Source: Dama dama (lineage: Eukaryota; Chordata; Mammalia; Artiodactyla; Cervidae). Taken from it: a stretch of 64,000 bases of DNA. Positions 8,695 to 20,296 of this stretch are shown here, one piece after another. The stretch spans positions 57,192,001 through 57,256,000 of the forward strand of contig NC_083691.1 of NCBI RefSeq assembly GCF_033118175.1. Direction: 5' to 3'. Position 1 is the first letter of the stretch, and every line of letters begins with the position of its first letter. The translations under genes and the position numbers were made by a program. The notes beneath the pieces were generated by a model. The model saw nothing but the letters and a program-made list of their open reading frames with translations. It was not told where the DNA came from and did no database searches.

Positions 8695-10727
8695 AGTGGA
8701 AGTGAGAAATAGACTTAAGGGACTAGATCTGATAGACAGAGTGCCTGATGAACTATGGACAGAGGTTAGTGACATTGTATAGGAGACAGGGATCAAGACC
8801 ATGCCCAAGAAAAAGAAATGCAAAAGAGCAAAATGTCTGTCTGAGGAGGTCTTACAAATAGCTGTGAAAAGAGGAGAAGTCAAAAGCAAAGGAGAAAAGG
8901 AAAGATATTCCCATTTGAATGCAGAGTTCCAAGGAGTAGCAAGGAGAAATAAGAAAGCTTTCCTCAGCAATCAATGCAAAGAAATAGATGAAAACAATAG
9001 AATGGGAAAGACTAGAGATCTCTTCAAGAAAATTAGAGATACCAAGGGAACATTTCATTCAAAGATGGGCTCAATAAAGGACAGAAATGGTATGGACCTA
9101 ACAGATGTAGAAGATATTAAGAAGAGGGGGCAAGAATACACAGAAGAACTGTACAAAAAAGATCTTCATGACCCAGATAATCACAATGGTGTGATCACTC
9201 ACCTAGAGCCAGACATCCTGGAATATGAAGTCAAATGGGCCTTAGGAAGCATCACTACAAACAAAGCTATTGGAGGTGATGGAATTCCAGTTGAGCTTTT
9301 TCAAATTCTAAAAGATGATGCTGTGAAAGTGCTGCACTCAATATGTCAGCAAATTTGGAAAACTCAGCAGTGGACACAGGACTGGAAAAGGTCAGTTTTC
9401 ATTCCAGTCCCAAAGAAAAGAAATGCCAAAGAATGCTCAAACTACCACACAATTGCACTCATCTCACACGCTAATAAAGTAATGCTCAAAATTCTCCAAG
9501 CCAGGCTTCAGCAATATGTGAACTGTGAACTTCCAGATGTTCAAGTTGGTTTAGGAAAAGGCAGAGGAACCAGAGATCAAATTGCCAACATCTGCTGGAT
9601 CATCAAAAAAGCAAGAGAGTTCCAGAAAAACATCTATTTCTGCTTTATTGACTATGCCAAAGCCTTTGTGTGGATCACAATAAACTGTGGAAAATTCTGA
9701 AAGAGATGGGAATACCAAAACACCTGACCTGCTTCTTGAGAAATCTGTATGCAGATCAGGAAGCAACAGTTAGAACTGGACATGGAACAACAGGCTGGTT
9801 CCAAATAGGAAAAGGAGTACATCAAGACAGTATATTGTCACCCTGCTTATTTAACTTATATGCAGAGTACATCATGAGAAACGCTGAGCTGGATGATGCA
9901 CAGGCTGAAATCAAGATTTCCAGGAGAAATATCAATAACCTCAGATATACAGATGATACCACCCTAATGGCAGAAAGTGAAAAAGAACTAAAGAGCCTCT
10001 TGATGAAGGTGAAAGAGGAGAGTGAAAAAGTTGGCTTAAAGCTCAACATTTAGAAAACTAAGATCATGGCATCCGGTTCCATCACTTCATGGCAAACAGA
10101 TGGGGAAACAGTGGAAAAAGAGTCAGACTTTATTTTTTTGGGCTCCAAAATCACGGCAGATGGTGATTTCAGCCATGAAATTAAAAGACGCTTACTCCTT
10201 GGAAGGAAAGTTATGACCAACCTAGACAGCATATTAAAAAGCAGAGACATTACTTTGTCAACAAAGGCCCGTCTAGTCAAGGCTATGGTTTTTCCAGTAG
10301 TCATGTATGGACGTGAGAGTTGGACTATAAAGAAAGCTGAGCGCTGAAGAATTGATGCTTTTGAACTGTGGTGTTGGAGAAGGCTCTTGAGAGTCCCTTG
10401 GAGTGTAAGGAGATTCAACTAGTCCATCCTAAAGGAAATCAGTCCTGGGCGTTCATTGGAAGGACTGATGTTGAAGCTGAAACTCCAATACTTTGGCCAC
10501 CTGATGTGAAGAGCTGACTCATTTGAAAAGACGCTGATGCTGGGAAAGATTGAGGGCAGGAGAATGGGCTGAGAGAGGATGAGATGGTTGGGTAGCATCA
10601 CTGACTCAATGGACATGAGTTTGGATAAACTCCTGGAGTTGGTGATGGACAGGGAAGCCTGGTGTGCTGCAGTTCATAGAGCTGCAAAGAGTTGGACACG
10701 ACTGAGCAACTGAACTGAACTGAATTA
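8695..10727 (+). mobile_element. BovB LINE, 2 kb, 5' truncated
   Basis: The longest element in the window: the distal ORF2 region, including most of the reverse transcriptase, the C-terminal part and the 3' end with ACTGAACTGA repeats (about 10705-10727). The family's full length is over 3 kb, so the 5' part with the endonuclease is missing. The element is not mobile in its own right. It lies about 3 kb upstream of the RPIA promoter in the same orientation. Confidence 0.92.
8801..10347 (+). pseudogene. BovB reverse transcriptase relic
   Basis: Three consecutive pieces of one RT reading frame. Piece 1 (8801-9700) contains the conserved FIDYAKAF motif just before a small deletion near 9668 that shifts the frame. 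Piece 2 (9670-10053) covers the palm region and carries YTDD at 9946-9957, where BovB normally has YADD; it ends in TAG at 10051-10053. Piece 3 (10066-10347) is the C-terminal region, ended by TGA at 10345-10347. In an RTE-type LINE this enzyme makes cDNA at the nicked target and also mobilises Bov SINEs. Here it is truncated, frameshifted and stopped, so no activity is expected. It should not be annotated as a host gene. Confidence 0.88.
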
Positions 10728-11665
10728 AATTATTTATATATATGTATACAAAAGCTTTTCTACTACTCTTGATAAAGGCTTGAGAAAGAACATCAAAAAA
10801 CAAACAAACAAAAAAAGAGATGTAGAAATTGGAAAACATAAATGAAATGGGAACACTGAATATGAAGTAGAAAAAGTGAAACAAACTAGATAAAAGATTA
10901 TCATATAGTCCAGTTGTTTTTAAACATGGCTGCTCATTAGTAGGTCCTTGTTGTTTATCTACTTTATATATGGTAGTGTGTTTTAATCTAATTCTTTATT
11001 CTTTCCATTCCATCATACTGTTTCTATATGATATGAATTCAATCAGATATGTTGTCTATGCTAAATCATATTTTGATAAACTGTAAGCCATTAAACAATT
11101 TCTGGTTTGTACCATAATCTTGACATGCTCATTTTGTCCATGCATCACCCAATCCATCTGTCTGTTCAGCCATCTAAAGACCACATACTGAGCACCTACC
11201 TCGTACTAGTGTAAAGCCCTGTGGACACAGACAGGCTCCAGGCTCTGAATCAAGGAGATTGCCCTCTAGTGGGAAAACAGATGTATATCAGCATGAAAAG
11301 TACTGTGGTAAGTTTATTCAGGAAGTGAGGTCCTAGTCTGGTCTTAGAGAATGAAGAGGCATTAGCCAGATGAAGATGAAGTTGGGGGCTGGGGCTGCGG
11401 AAGGATGTGTGGAGGACATTCCAGGGTGAGGCACCAGCTCTAGCAAGGGCATGAAGACATGACAAAACAAGGTACACTGGGAAACTGTTGCTGGCTGTGA
11501 TTGGTGCTTATGAGGGAGGAGGATGCCCAGGGAAAGGTCAGGGTCAGCTCCTGGGAAGCCCTGCATGCCTTGTTAAGATGTTTAGAACTCATCCTGAAAC
11601 TGATGGGGTGCCATCAAGATGTAGACAGGGATTACATGATCAGATTTGTTTTTAAAAATTGCTTG
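10728..11665. other. Intergenic; weak repeat remnants, no gene
   Basis: The first part is AT-rich with an L1-like piece near 10936-11010. The stretch 11250-11640 ('aggacattccagggtgagg', 'gattacatgatcagattt') resembles a diverged mammalian-wide repeat also suggested at 37440-37740, 45060-45250 and 54280-54500. No splice-supported exon was found. Confidence 0.4.
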
Positions 11666-11885
11666 AGCTTCCCAGGTGGCTCAGTGGTAAAGAATCCACC
11701 TGCAATGCAGGAGATTCAGGTTAGATCCCTGGGTCAGAAACATCCCCTGAAGGAGGAAATGGCAACCACTCCAGTATTCTTGCCTGGGATATCCCATGGA
11801 CAGAGGATCCTGTAGGGCTACAGTCCATGTGGTTACAAAAGAGTTGAACAATACTGAAGTGACTTAGCACACATGTACACAAGCA
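11666..11885 (+). mobile_element. Bov-tA SINE
   Basis: Sense Bov-tA with a well-kept head ('cttcccaggtggctcagtgg') and body. The tail is degenerate ('actgaagtgacttagcacac'). Confidence 0.9.
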
Positions 11886-12204
11886 TCCTCTGACACTAAC
11901 TATTCCCTCTGTAAAAAAGGACAAAGAGTTTCACTCATCATCCAGCTATACTCAACCCTGCACCAATAGTGCTCTCTGTGGGTGATTCAGGATGGAGTAA
12001 AAAGGATGAAGCATTTAGTGTTATGGATACAAGGCCCCTAGATAGTTAAGATGTGTATCTAAGGAAGAATTTTAATGGCTCTAGATTCTTGCATCTTCCT
12101 GTACTTGGGAAAGAACGAAAATCATTAACTTGAGAATCTTTGTGTGTGTGTGTGATTAGCAGTCTTATTTTACTAAGATGTATGCTTGACTGTATCAAAA
12201 ACTC

Positions 12205-12878
12205 AACATTCAGTAAACTAATATCATGGCATCCAGTTCCATCACTTCATGGCAAATAGATGGAGAAACAATGAAAACAGTGACAGATTTTCTTTTCTTG
12301 GGCTCCAAAATCATTGCAGATGCTGACTGCAGCCATATTAAAAGACGCTTGCTCCTTTGAAGAAAAGCTATGACAAACCTAGACAGCATATTAAAAAGCA
12401 GAGACATCACTTTGCTGACAAAGATCTGTATAGTCAAAGCTATAGTTTTTCCAGTAGTCATATATGCATGTGAGAGTTGGACCATAAAGAAGGCTGTGTG
12501 TAGAATTGATGCTTTTGAACTATGGTGCTGGAGAAGACTCCTGACAGGCCCCTGGACAGCAAGGAGATCAAACCAGTCCATCCCAAAGGAAATCAACCCT
12601 GAAAAGTCATTGGCAGGACTGATGCTGAAGCTGAAGCTCCAATACTTTGGACACCTGAATATGAAGAGCCAACTCATTGGAAAAGACCCTGATGCTGGGA
12701 AAGATTGAGGGCAGGAGGAGAAGGAGGGGGACAGAGGAGGAGATGACTGGATGGCATTACTCAATGGAGGGATATGAGTTTGAGCAAACTCTGGGAGATG
12801 GTGAAGAACAGGAAATCCTGGCAGGCTGCAGTTCATCGGGTAGCAGAGCCTGACACCGTTGAGCTCCTTGAACAACAA
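12205..12878 (+). mobile_element. BovB LINE, 3' fragment
   Basis: 5'-truncated BovB beginning in the C-terminal RT region ('actcaacattcagtaaac', 'atcatggcatccagttcc') and running to the 3' end near 'gagctccttgaacaac'. Stops and small indels break the frame. Confidence 0.9.
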
Positions 12879-13480
12879 CGCTTTAATACATTTCCAAGAC
12901 CAAAAAGACACGTATGTATTGGCTCCTCCCTTATCTTTTTGGAATAGTTCCACAGAGCTGAAATGTTATTTCCCCAGTTATAGTCCCTAGAAAGCTGCCA
13001 GAATAAAACTGAAACTCACTTTTCTTACATTGTACTTTTTTTCAGTTGACACGCACAGCAAGACACTTTATAGGTAAGGAAGAAAAGAGAGAGTTGTTTA
13101 GTTCAACGATAGTCCTTTTTGAGTCAATAATTTCTATAGGTCACACACAGGCGTCGAGTCGAGCTCCATCTGGAGGAAACCGCGCCATCCAATGCTGCGC
13201 AGGGCAGAACAACATCTAAGGCTGGGGGTTCGAAATTTGTACCCTGCTCCTGTGGAAGGAGGTGTAAAGGTGGACTAAAGCGTGAGCCACTGTCCGCAGG
13301 TGCGTTTCCCCGTGGAGTCCGTCTAGAGAAGTCACTCCCAAAAGGACATTTCCATATGAGCGACTGCCCTGAGGCCTCGTACGCCACCACGTTCTTAACT
13401 CTAGAAAATCCAACAGGATTAGATCCAACACGCCCTTCTCAGACGCGGGTGCAAACAGAAATCACTCTAACCTCGATCCA
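12879..13480. other. RPIA upstream flank
   Basis: Becomes rich in CpG and GC from about 13140. No repeat was identified. It may hold distal promoter elements. Open frames on both strands here reflect low stop frequency in GC-rich sequence and have no recognisable protein content. Confidence 0.5.
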
Positions 13481-13499
13481 TCCGGGGCTGCTTGCTCCG

Positions 13500-14020
13500 T
13501 ACCAGCCGTCACACCAAAGTTCGTCTTCGATTTGCGCACCCGGTCGCGGAGCATTGTGGGGCTGGTGGTCCAGGCTGGGGCGCGGCTTCCGGTCACTGAA
13601 GATCTAGAACTACATTTCCCAGCAAGTACCGCGCCGCAGCGGACACGGACCTCGTACGTGGGATTCAATACTTCCGGCGGAGCCGGGGGGCGGGACCGTG
13701 GCAGAGGCTGGAGCGAGGCGGCGGGATGCAGCGCCCCGGGCCCTTCAGCACCCTCTACGGGCGGGTCCTGGCCCCGCTGCCCGGGCGGGCCGGGGGCGCG
13801 GCCTCTGGCGGAGGCGGGAACAGCTGGGGCGTTCCGGGTTCCCACGTGCAGTTGCCGGGACGCTCGCAGTTCGGCGCTGGCAGCACAAGTACCGGAGCCA
13901 GGGAGGTTAACAGCGTCTGTCCGGGCCCTTCCGCGATGTCAAAGGCCGAGGAGGCCAAGAAGCGGGCTGGGCGCGCGGCCGTGGAGAACCACGTGAGGGT
14001 GAGCAGTTCAGGTCTTGGGC
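13500..14020 (+). promoter_or_regulatory. RPIA: RPIA CpG-island promoter
   Basis: A CpG-dense block spans the 5' flank, exon 1 and the start of intron 1. No TATA box is placed for exon 1. Visible sites are an ACTACATTTCCCAGCA at 13609-13624, resembling the ZNF143 site; a GCATTGTGGG at 13551-13560, whose reverse complement resembles the same CCCAnAATGC core; and ETS-type CTTCCGG at about 13586-13592 and ACTTCCGG at 13670-13677. This is typical of a broadly expressed metabolic gene with dispersed start sites. Transcription probably begins about 13670-13710, but the exact start cannot be read from sequence. Confidence 0.75.
13726..13998 (+). CDS. RPIA: RPIA exon 1 (residues 1-91)
   Basis: First coding exon of ribose-5-phosphate isomerase A. 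ATG at 13726 opens MQRPGPFSTLYGR. About 70 residues rich in Gly, Ala and Pro precede MSKAEEAKKRAGRAAVENHVR, where homology to the conserved enzyme begins. The second in-frame ATG (13936, Met71) could start a shorter core protein of about 236 residues. I chose 13726 because mammalian RPIA is known with such an N-terminal extension and no stop separates the two. The exon ends at AGG (phase 0) before the donor GTGAGC at 13999; the open frame continues into the intron but is not coding there. The exon is GC-rich and within the CpG island. Confidence 0.92.
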
Positions 14021-15874
14021 GCCCTGCTCGGCCTTATGGGCTCTTGCTGCGGGCTCTGAGCGCTGCCAGGTGCGCCAAGTTCCTGGCAGAGCGGGGGCTG
14101 CGTGAGAGGGGAGAGAGTACTCACTTGACCTGCCTTGAGACCTGCTCCTTCAAGGCCTTTGAGATATGGAATTGGTTGGGGCCGAGCCCCCTAAAGTTGA
14201 GATGTCTAAAGACTGCTTGTCAGGCCAGATAACAGTTTGCCAAGTGGAGCTTGGTGGTGTGTGTCTGATGTTCGGAGTGGGGTTAGGAGGGACTTAGCTA
14301 GTGGCTTCCTTATCAACAGATAAGAGCCTGGGACTGCCGAGAGGTGTTCACCTCGCTTCACTGCCCAGGGAAGTCGGTGGGGAGTTGATTTGAAAAGTAT
14401 TTTGAAATTTAACTCCAAGGAAGTGCTTAGCTGGTCGCGCACCGGCTCCTGAGTGTACTTGCCGGAGGAAAGCGGAGGTGCCAAAGACTTGAAACCTCCT
14501 TCTTTTGGCAGGGCTCGGGTGGACACTTGAAGTCTGGAGATCCTCTTTAAGGTCGGGATGTGGAGATGTTTAGCTGTTAATATGAGGTCGTAATGTAATG
14601 TCAGTGAGGTCGTGACCTCACTTGTTGGCTAAGTGGCGGGTGTGGCCCTCTTGGTGGAGTCTTTTGGATTTGCCGTCAACAATCAATTATCTTAATTGTA
14701 AGAATTTGGGAGCCGGGAGCCAAGTGGAGTATCTCTGCTCTTAGGTGGAGTTTCCTGGGCTTCATTGGCTCTTAGTGTTTTCTGCTTTCTGGAAAGTGGT
14801 ATCAGATTCTATTTTCTCTAATAATGGTTCTTTATTCTTTACATTTGGTAATGCTTTCGTGTACGAAGTAATTTTCCTGGATTTGTTGGATCCTCCTACA
14901 GCCTGGCCAAATGGGAGGGGCCTGCGTGGTAACCTGTGGCTCAGAGTGTTCTGTAGGAGGAATGACCGAGTATCCTCCCAGACCCAAACCCAGTGACTCC
15001 TGTTCCAGTGCCCTTCCCCCAGTTACATAGCTGCCCTGTTCTGGTGTAATAGTCTGGTTAGCAATAGGAATTTCTATGGGAATTCACAGAGATAATGTAG
15101 AATGTGTCATCTGGCTCTCCTTTTGGGATTTAGTGTCTCAGCTGCAACATTGGGACAATCAGCTGAGATTTCAAATGCCTCGATAAAGTGAATGGTAATG
15201 GGCAAATGAAATCTATACAAATAGAAAAGACCTGTATGTTAGATTTCCTATTATCCCATTACTATTATATCTTCCTGACCTTTTTTTTTTTTTTTTTAAA
15301 CACACCAACAATCTTCTTTTATTACAACATGAACCCAGGAGGAGGAAAGGAGACAGGGCAGGACATGGAGGGAAGGTAATGAGGACAAGCATCAAAAGTT
15401 TTCTTCAGATCTCAGGGAGCCAACCAAATTTATTTAAAATAATTAACTGTGAGCACAGCTATGTGAAGTTTCCCCCTCCTGGGTGGAAGTCAGGGGATGG
15501 GAGAAGGAGGTGAGGGGAGGGACGGAGGCAGGAGAAGGGGGGAAGGAGGAGGAAGAGTGAGAAGGGGAGGTGAGGTTACTGTAGCATGGCCTGGCCAGGG
15601 CCACCACTGGGGAGAGAAGGGAGAGGAGATTCCCCCAGTTTGCATATGCACTGGCTACCATTTTTTTTTTTAATGATCTATTTGGTTAAATAAAAAATTG
15701 CAAGCTGCCACCTTAGGCCAGAGCCCCCAGCCACCTGTTGCCCTGAAGTTGCCAGACAATCCTGGGGAGATCTCCATTGGCCTTTTGCCATTCACCCCAG
15801 TCTCAGTTAATACCATTTTCCTTTGCAGACTTCTTTCCTGAGATGTCAACACTATTTGAATTTTTTTTTTTTTT
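13999..15874 (+). other. RPIA: RPIA intron 1, 5' part
   Basis: Mostly unique-looking sequence. The CpG-rich start fades by about 14100. A T15-type run lies near 15283-15297 and a GGA-rich purine stretch at 15475-15560. No transposable element is clearly recognisable before 15860. Confidence 0.6.
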
Positions 15875-16192
15875 AATGATTTTATTTATTATTTATTTTT
15901 GGCTGTGCTGGGTCTTTGTCCCTGCTCCAGCTGATTTTCTAGTTGGTGGTAAGCTGGCGCTGCTCTCTAGTTGCGGTGTGCAGACTTCTCATTGCAGTGG
16001 GTTCTCTTGTTGCAGATATGGGCTCTAGGGTACAGTTTTCAGTAGTTGCAGTTCCCGGGTATGAGAGCACAGGCTCAATAGCTGGGGCGTACGGGCTTAG
16101 TTGCTCTACTGGGATCTTCCTGGACCAGGGATGGAACCTATGTCCTGCATTGGCAGGTGGATTCTTTATTACTGAGCCACCGGGGAGGTCCT
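15875..16192 (-). mobile_element. CHR-type SINE, antisense, near full length
   Basis: Runs from 'tttttggctgtgctgggtc' to 'actgagccaccggggaggtcc', with the 'ctggaccagggatggaacc' box. It lies in intron 1. Confidence 0.85.
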
Positions 16193-16559
16193 ATATTTAG
16201 CACGTTTTACCACTGATTCATTCATTTCATTCCTGTTGCTGCTGGGAACTTGTTGAGAGCCTGCTAGGTGTCAGGTAGTTGGTGTGGAGGCCAGAGATGT
16301 GGCTAAAGGGAGGAGATGCTGATCCCGGATATTTTGCAAACAAGATTACTTAATTCCAAGACAAGTTTATTGATCATAGTCCTGTACCTGATTGTCAAGG
16401 TTTAGCAGCCCTCTCCAGGGTTATCCTTTTTTTCCATCTAAGGCTAAATTTTCCTTTAGCACTTTGTGTCTTGAAATGGTTTCCTTGTTACCCAACTCAG
16501 ATTTGACTGCTCACCCCTTGAAAGACAAGTGTTGGCTGGAAAGAAAAGATTGCTTTGTT

Positions 16560-17020
16560 CTGGAGGCTGGCAACCTGGAGAGAAGGCGGACTTCTAGAAG
16601 CTACTCCTAAGGTGAAAGGGGACGTTTATTGCAGTTAATCATTTAGGGAGGGGGTCAGAGTCTTATCTTCCACTGTGCGTAGACCTTCTTCTGATTGGCT
16701 GATGGTGAGGTAACTCTGTGGTGGTTAGCAGTTTTCTACTTAGGTGGGGCCTTAGTTCCTGTGGAAGAACTCAAAGATGTGTTGTCATGTATATTCCTTG
16801 AGGAGGAACTGGGACCTTGCCTCACAGCACTTTGTTTCTTGACTGCTCCTCCGTTGCTTCTGCATTCCTTCCCTTACCTGAATAGTGACTGCTTGTATCT
16901 GTCCTTTGGAACTCAGGGAAGGTCAAGGAGGCTGTATGAAGCCTGTTTCCTACAAACAACAAACAGGGGACAAGGGCCTGCTCAGTTTCATACTTTGTGT
17001 AAGTTTGTGTAAGTTTATCA
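16560..17020 (-). mobile_element. Ruminant ERV LTR (copy C), antisense, in intron 1
   Basis: Homologous to copy A (1198-1800): 'gaagaactcaaagatg', 'ccttgaggaggaactggg', 'tttgtttcttgactgctcc', 'ctttggaactcagggaagg'. A TTTATT at 16625-16630 gives AATAAA on the minus strand. Transcription signals, if any remain, oppose RPIA. Confidence 0.65.
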
Positions 17021-18430
17021 AGGTAGCTTATGTGCCAGGTCCTATTGGTTCCACCTTTGGAATGTTCTTAGAACTGACCCTTCCTGTGGACCAACTTGCC
17101 CTGTTTAGGCTTTCCCTGTGGCCAGAAGATTGCAGTTGCCCTTGTCTTGTCTCCTCTTCTGACCGGCCAAGTGATGCATTGTCATCTGCTGAAGCTCCCT
17201 TCTGCTCTTAGCCTCATCCTAACCTCCGTATGACATCTGTTACGAGCCAGTAACAGTGAGCCAGGTGGAAGGGATACACGGATAAGAGGCTCTGATTCTT
17301 GTCCTTAAGCGCACAGTCTTGTTTCCTTCTCTGCTCTCCTCTCTCCCAGGGACCAGAACATTGGAAGGAACAGACTGCTGGCGTGGCTGTGTTTTAATGT
17401 CACCACCCTCTACCTAGAATGCTCTTTCTTGTCTGCTGCTCTTGTCTGTTAAAACTCTGTCTTTCAGGATTTGGTTTAAAGGCCATTCTTCCTTTCAGTT
17501 TTTCCCTAGCCTTGTAAGGGGAGGAATTCTTCCCTTAAATTCTGTAGTCCTCCATACCTTGTAGGTGCTTTACATTTTATGGTCTAGTTATGTGTGTATC
17601 CCAATCCCATGAAGGGTAAACTTCTGGAAGGTAGTAAACTTGATTTTCATTCGACGTTGGTCACAGTGGGACCTGCCTACTAAATGTTTGATGAGCTGTG
17701 TGGCGTGTGGACACAAATATGGAGGTTATAGGGTGAATCACTGGGGTGTTTCCCTTCCCGAGCCCCTTGGTGCTCTAGTGTGGTGACTACTTCCATTCCT
17801 GGGTAAATGGAAATTTTGGAGAGTTCTCTACTGAAGGGATTAGGTAGCTACCCTTGACTCAGGTCTGCTGGTACAGGACAGGTCACCACCCAAGGCCACG
17901 TTCTCCTGAAGGTCTATAACCTCCTTTGTTCTCTTTGGAGCCTGGCCTTTGATTTTTGGCTGGCTGAGCTTGAAGAAGTTGGTGGACAATAGTTCCAGTA
18001 GGTCAACAGAAGAGGTTACCCCACTGGACATGGTGAGCCAAGTTGTGATGTATCACATATGGCCTGTGGTTTAGTGTTGCCCTTAGGAGCTGCCTGCTCC
18101 TCCGGTGGAGCCTGCCTGGCTACTGTTGGACCAGCTCTGTATAGCTTTGGCTGTTACCCTGATTCCTGGCCAGTCACTGGATTCCATGGCAGCAAGACCA
18201 CAGGGCTGAAGAGCTTTGGGCCTGACAGGTTTGCGCAATTCTTGGCCTCTACCAAAAAACAGCTAAGGGAGGAGCCTTGCACAAAGCTTGTGTGACTCAC
18301 CCAAGTTCATCTGTGTGCCACCTGCCTGCTGGGTGACAGGAGAGTAGGGAGATGAGGAATCCGGCAGTTGAGTTACTGTGAAGCTGGAGCTGTCAGCTTC
18401 AGGTCAGGTGTGATGGTCACGTGGAGCCTG
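17021..18430 (+). other. RPIA: RPIA intron 1, repeat-poor stretch
   Basis: About 1.4 kb without an obvious repeat. No exon-like ORF with plausible splice sites was recognised. Part of it (17380-17700) resembles old dispersed mammalian sequence, but no family is named. Confidence 0.5.
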
Positions 18431-18452
18431 CCTAGTCAAGGCATTTCCCTGT

Positions 18453-18681
18453 TTGCTTAGTTTGTTGGGAGCATGCACTCAGTCATGTCCGATTCTGCGA
18501 CCCCACAAACTGTAACCCACCAGGCTCCTCTGTCCTTGGGATTTTTCAGGCAAGAATACTGGAGTGCATCACCATTTCCTCCTCCAGGGGATCTTCCCAA
18601 CCCAGGGATCGAACCAGCGTGTCCTGTGTCTCCTGCATTGCAGGCAGATACTTTAGCCACTGTACCTTCAGGGAAACCCCC
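18453..18681 (-). mobile_element. Bov-tA SINE, antisense, with long TSD
   Basis: Antisense Bov-tA flanked by a long imperfect duplication: 'ctagtcaaggcatttccctg' at 18431-18450 and 'ctagttaaggcatttcctg' at 18682-18700. Confidence 0.88.
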
Positions 18682-19494
18682 TAGTTAAGGCATTTCCTGT
18701 TACTTGAAGATTTTTACATTTTTCTGATGTTCATCTGTTTTGTGTGGTAGTGTAGCACTTACTGGTCTTGAAGACCTTGGTGTTGAGGTTTGCCCAGGTA
18801 GCTAAGCAGCTGGTGGATGCACTACCTTCGTGAGGGCACCACCATGGGTGGATTCCTGACCTAACACGAGCTCCATTTTAAGGCCTCTTGGTGTTATTTG
18901 GTAACGTTTGAGCCAGTAAAAGTGACTTCCATCAGATCAGGAACACAGGGGTTGATGGGCAGCGCCCTCTGTAGGTAGGAGAGGCCCAGTTAGAAGCAGG
19001 GACATTAGTGTTTGATTTGTTCTTTTTTTTGTAACTCCCTCCACCTTTCATTCTTTACAGTCTTTTCTTGCTAGAGTTGTCCTCTCACTTTGAGAAGGAC
19101 TGTGTCAGCAGTGGGGTCCATGGGGCTCGCCCTGGAGGTTCCTGTGGCATTTGTCCCATGGGGAGTTTGTCCTGAGGGGCCTCCAGGACGTTTCTTCCTC
19201 CTACAATGGGGCCCCCCTGCCCCTTACCATATGAGTTCATTGTTAATCATTCGCTGGAACCCTAAGAAATTTTAATTGAAATGTTTCAGCAAATTGAACT
19301 TCCTGAAGTTGCTTATTTAAGGTGAGGCTGTGTAGGGGAGTAATTAATATTGTCAAAAAATGACTTGCTTTTTAAAGGTAAAATCATGATACTTAATATA
19401 GATATAAAATAACATTATCAGAGGTTTTTTTTTTCCCCCCCCAATTTCACTCATTGAATTGAGGGAACTGGAAAAGATGCTATAACCTGTTCAC

Positions 19495-19713
19495 TGCTAA
19501 ATCACTTCAGTCATGTCTGACACTGTGCGACCCTCTGGACTGTAGCCCACCAGGCTCTTCTGTCTGTGGGATTCTCCAGGCAAGAATACTGGAGTGGGTT
19601 GCTATGGCCTTCTCCAGGGGATCTTTTCAACCCAGGGATCGAACCCATTTCTTTTACGTCTTCTGCATTGGCAAGTGGGTTCTTTACCACTAGCACCACT
19701 TGGGAAGCCCAGA
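19495..19713 (-). mobile_element. Bov-tA SINE, antisense, with TSD
   Basis: Antisense Bov-tA with an 8-bp duplication CTGTTCAC at 19487-19494 and 19714-19721. Confidence 0.87.
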
Positions 19714-19795
19714 CTGTTCACAGGAAAACCCAAAGAACCACAAAATTATATACAGTCAGGGAATGTTAAAATAAATTTACAAGAACTCTTATAAA

Positions 19796-20133
19796 TCTGG
19801 AGAAGACTCTTGAGAGTCCTTTGGATAGCAGGAGATCAAACCAGTCAATCCTAAAGGAAATCAACCCTGAATAGTCATTGGAAGGTCTGATGCTGAAGCT
19901 CCAATCCTTTGGCCACCTGATTCAAAGAGCTGACTCATTGGAAAAGACCCTGATGTTAGAAAAGGTTGAGGGCAGGAGAAGGGGGCAACAGAGGATGAGA
20001 TGGTTGGATGGCATCACTGACTAATGGACGTGAGTTTGTGCAAACTTTGGGAAATAGTGAAGGACAGGGAAGCCTGGCATGCTGTAGTCCATGGGGTCAC
20101 ATAGAGTCAGACTTAGAAAGACTGAACAAGAGC
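19796..20133 (+). mobile_element. BovB LINE 3' end, sense
   Basis: Last ~340 bp of BovB ('ctggagaagactcttgagag', 'gatggttggatggcatcactg', 'gaaagactgaac'). It forms an inverted pair with the next entry. Confidence 0.9.
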
Positions 20134-20296
20134 TATAGGATAATTAGTTGGATTTCACAAAACAGTTTGCATTTCACTGGGCAAGAATTTGCAGGGGCAC
20201 ACTCCCCTGTAGGATCAGATAATGCCTGCAGATTCCAGCATTTTGTTGAAAGAATCTAATAATATCTTGCTCATTTCTAAGTCTTAAATTTTCGCT

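Noticed and set aside
8801..10347. Reverse-transcriptase ORF as a host gene
   Set aside because: It is part of a truncated BovB LINE with a frameshift and stop codons, and lacks splice structure.
12210..12953. A 247-residue minus-strand ORF
   Set aside because: It is the antisense reading of a BovB fragment. The same peptide style appears antisense to other BovB copies (for example 20347-20970).
13462..13958. Long antisense and alternative-frame ORFs over the CpG island
   Set aside because: They lie in GC-rich DNA where stops are rare, overlap RPIA exon 1, and have no recognisable protein content.
13999..14232. Extension of the RPIA exon 1 frame into intron 1
   Set aside because: A good GTGAGC donor at 13999 and the conserved ENHVR|NNQ junction with exon 2 show that the frame ends there by splicing.
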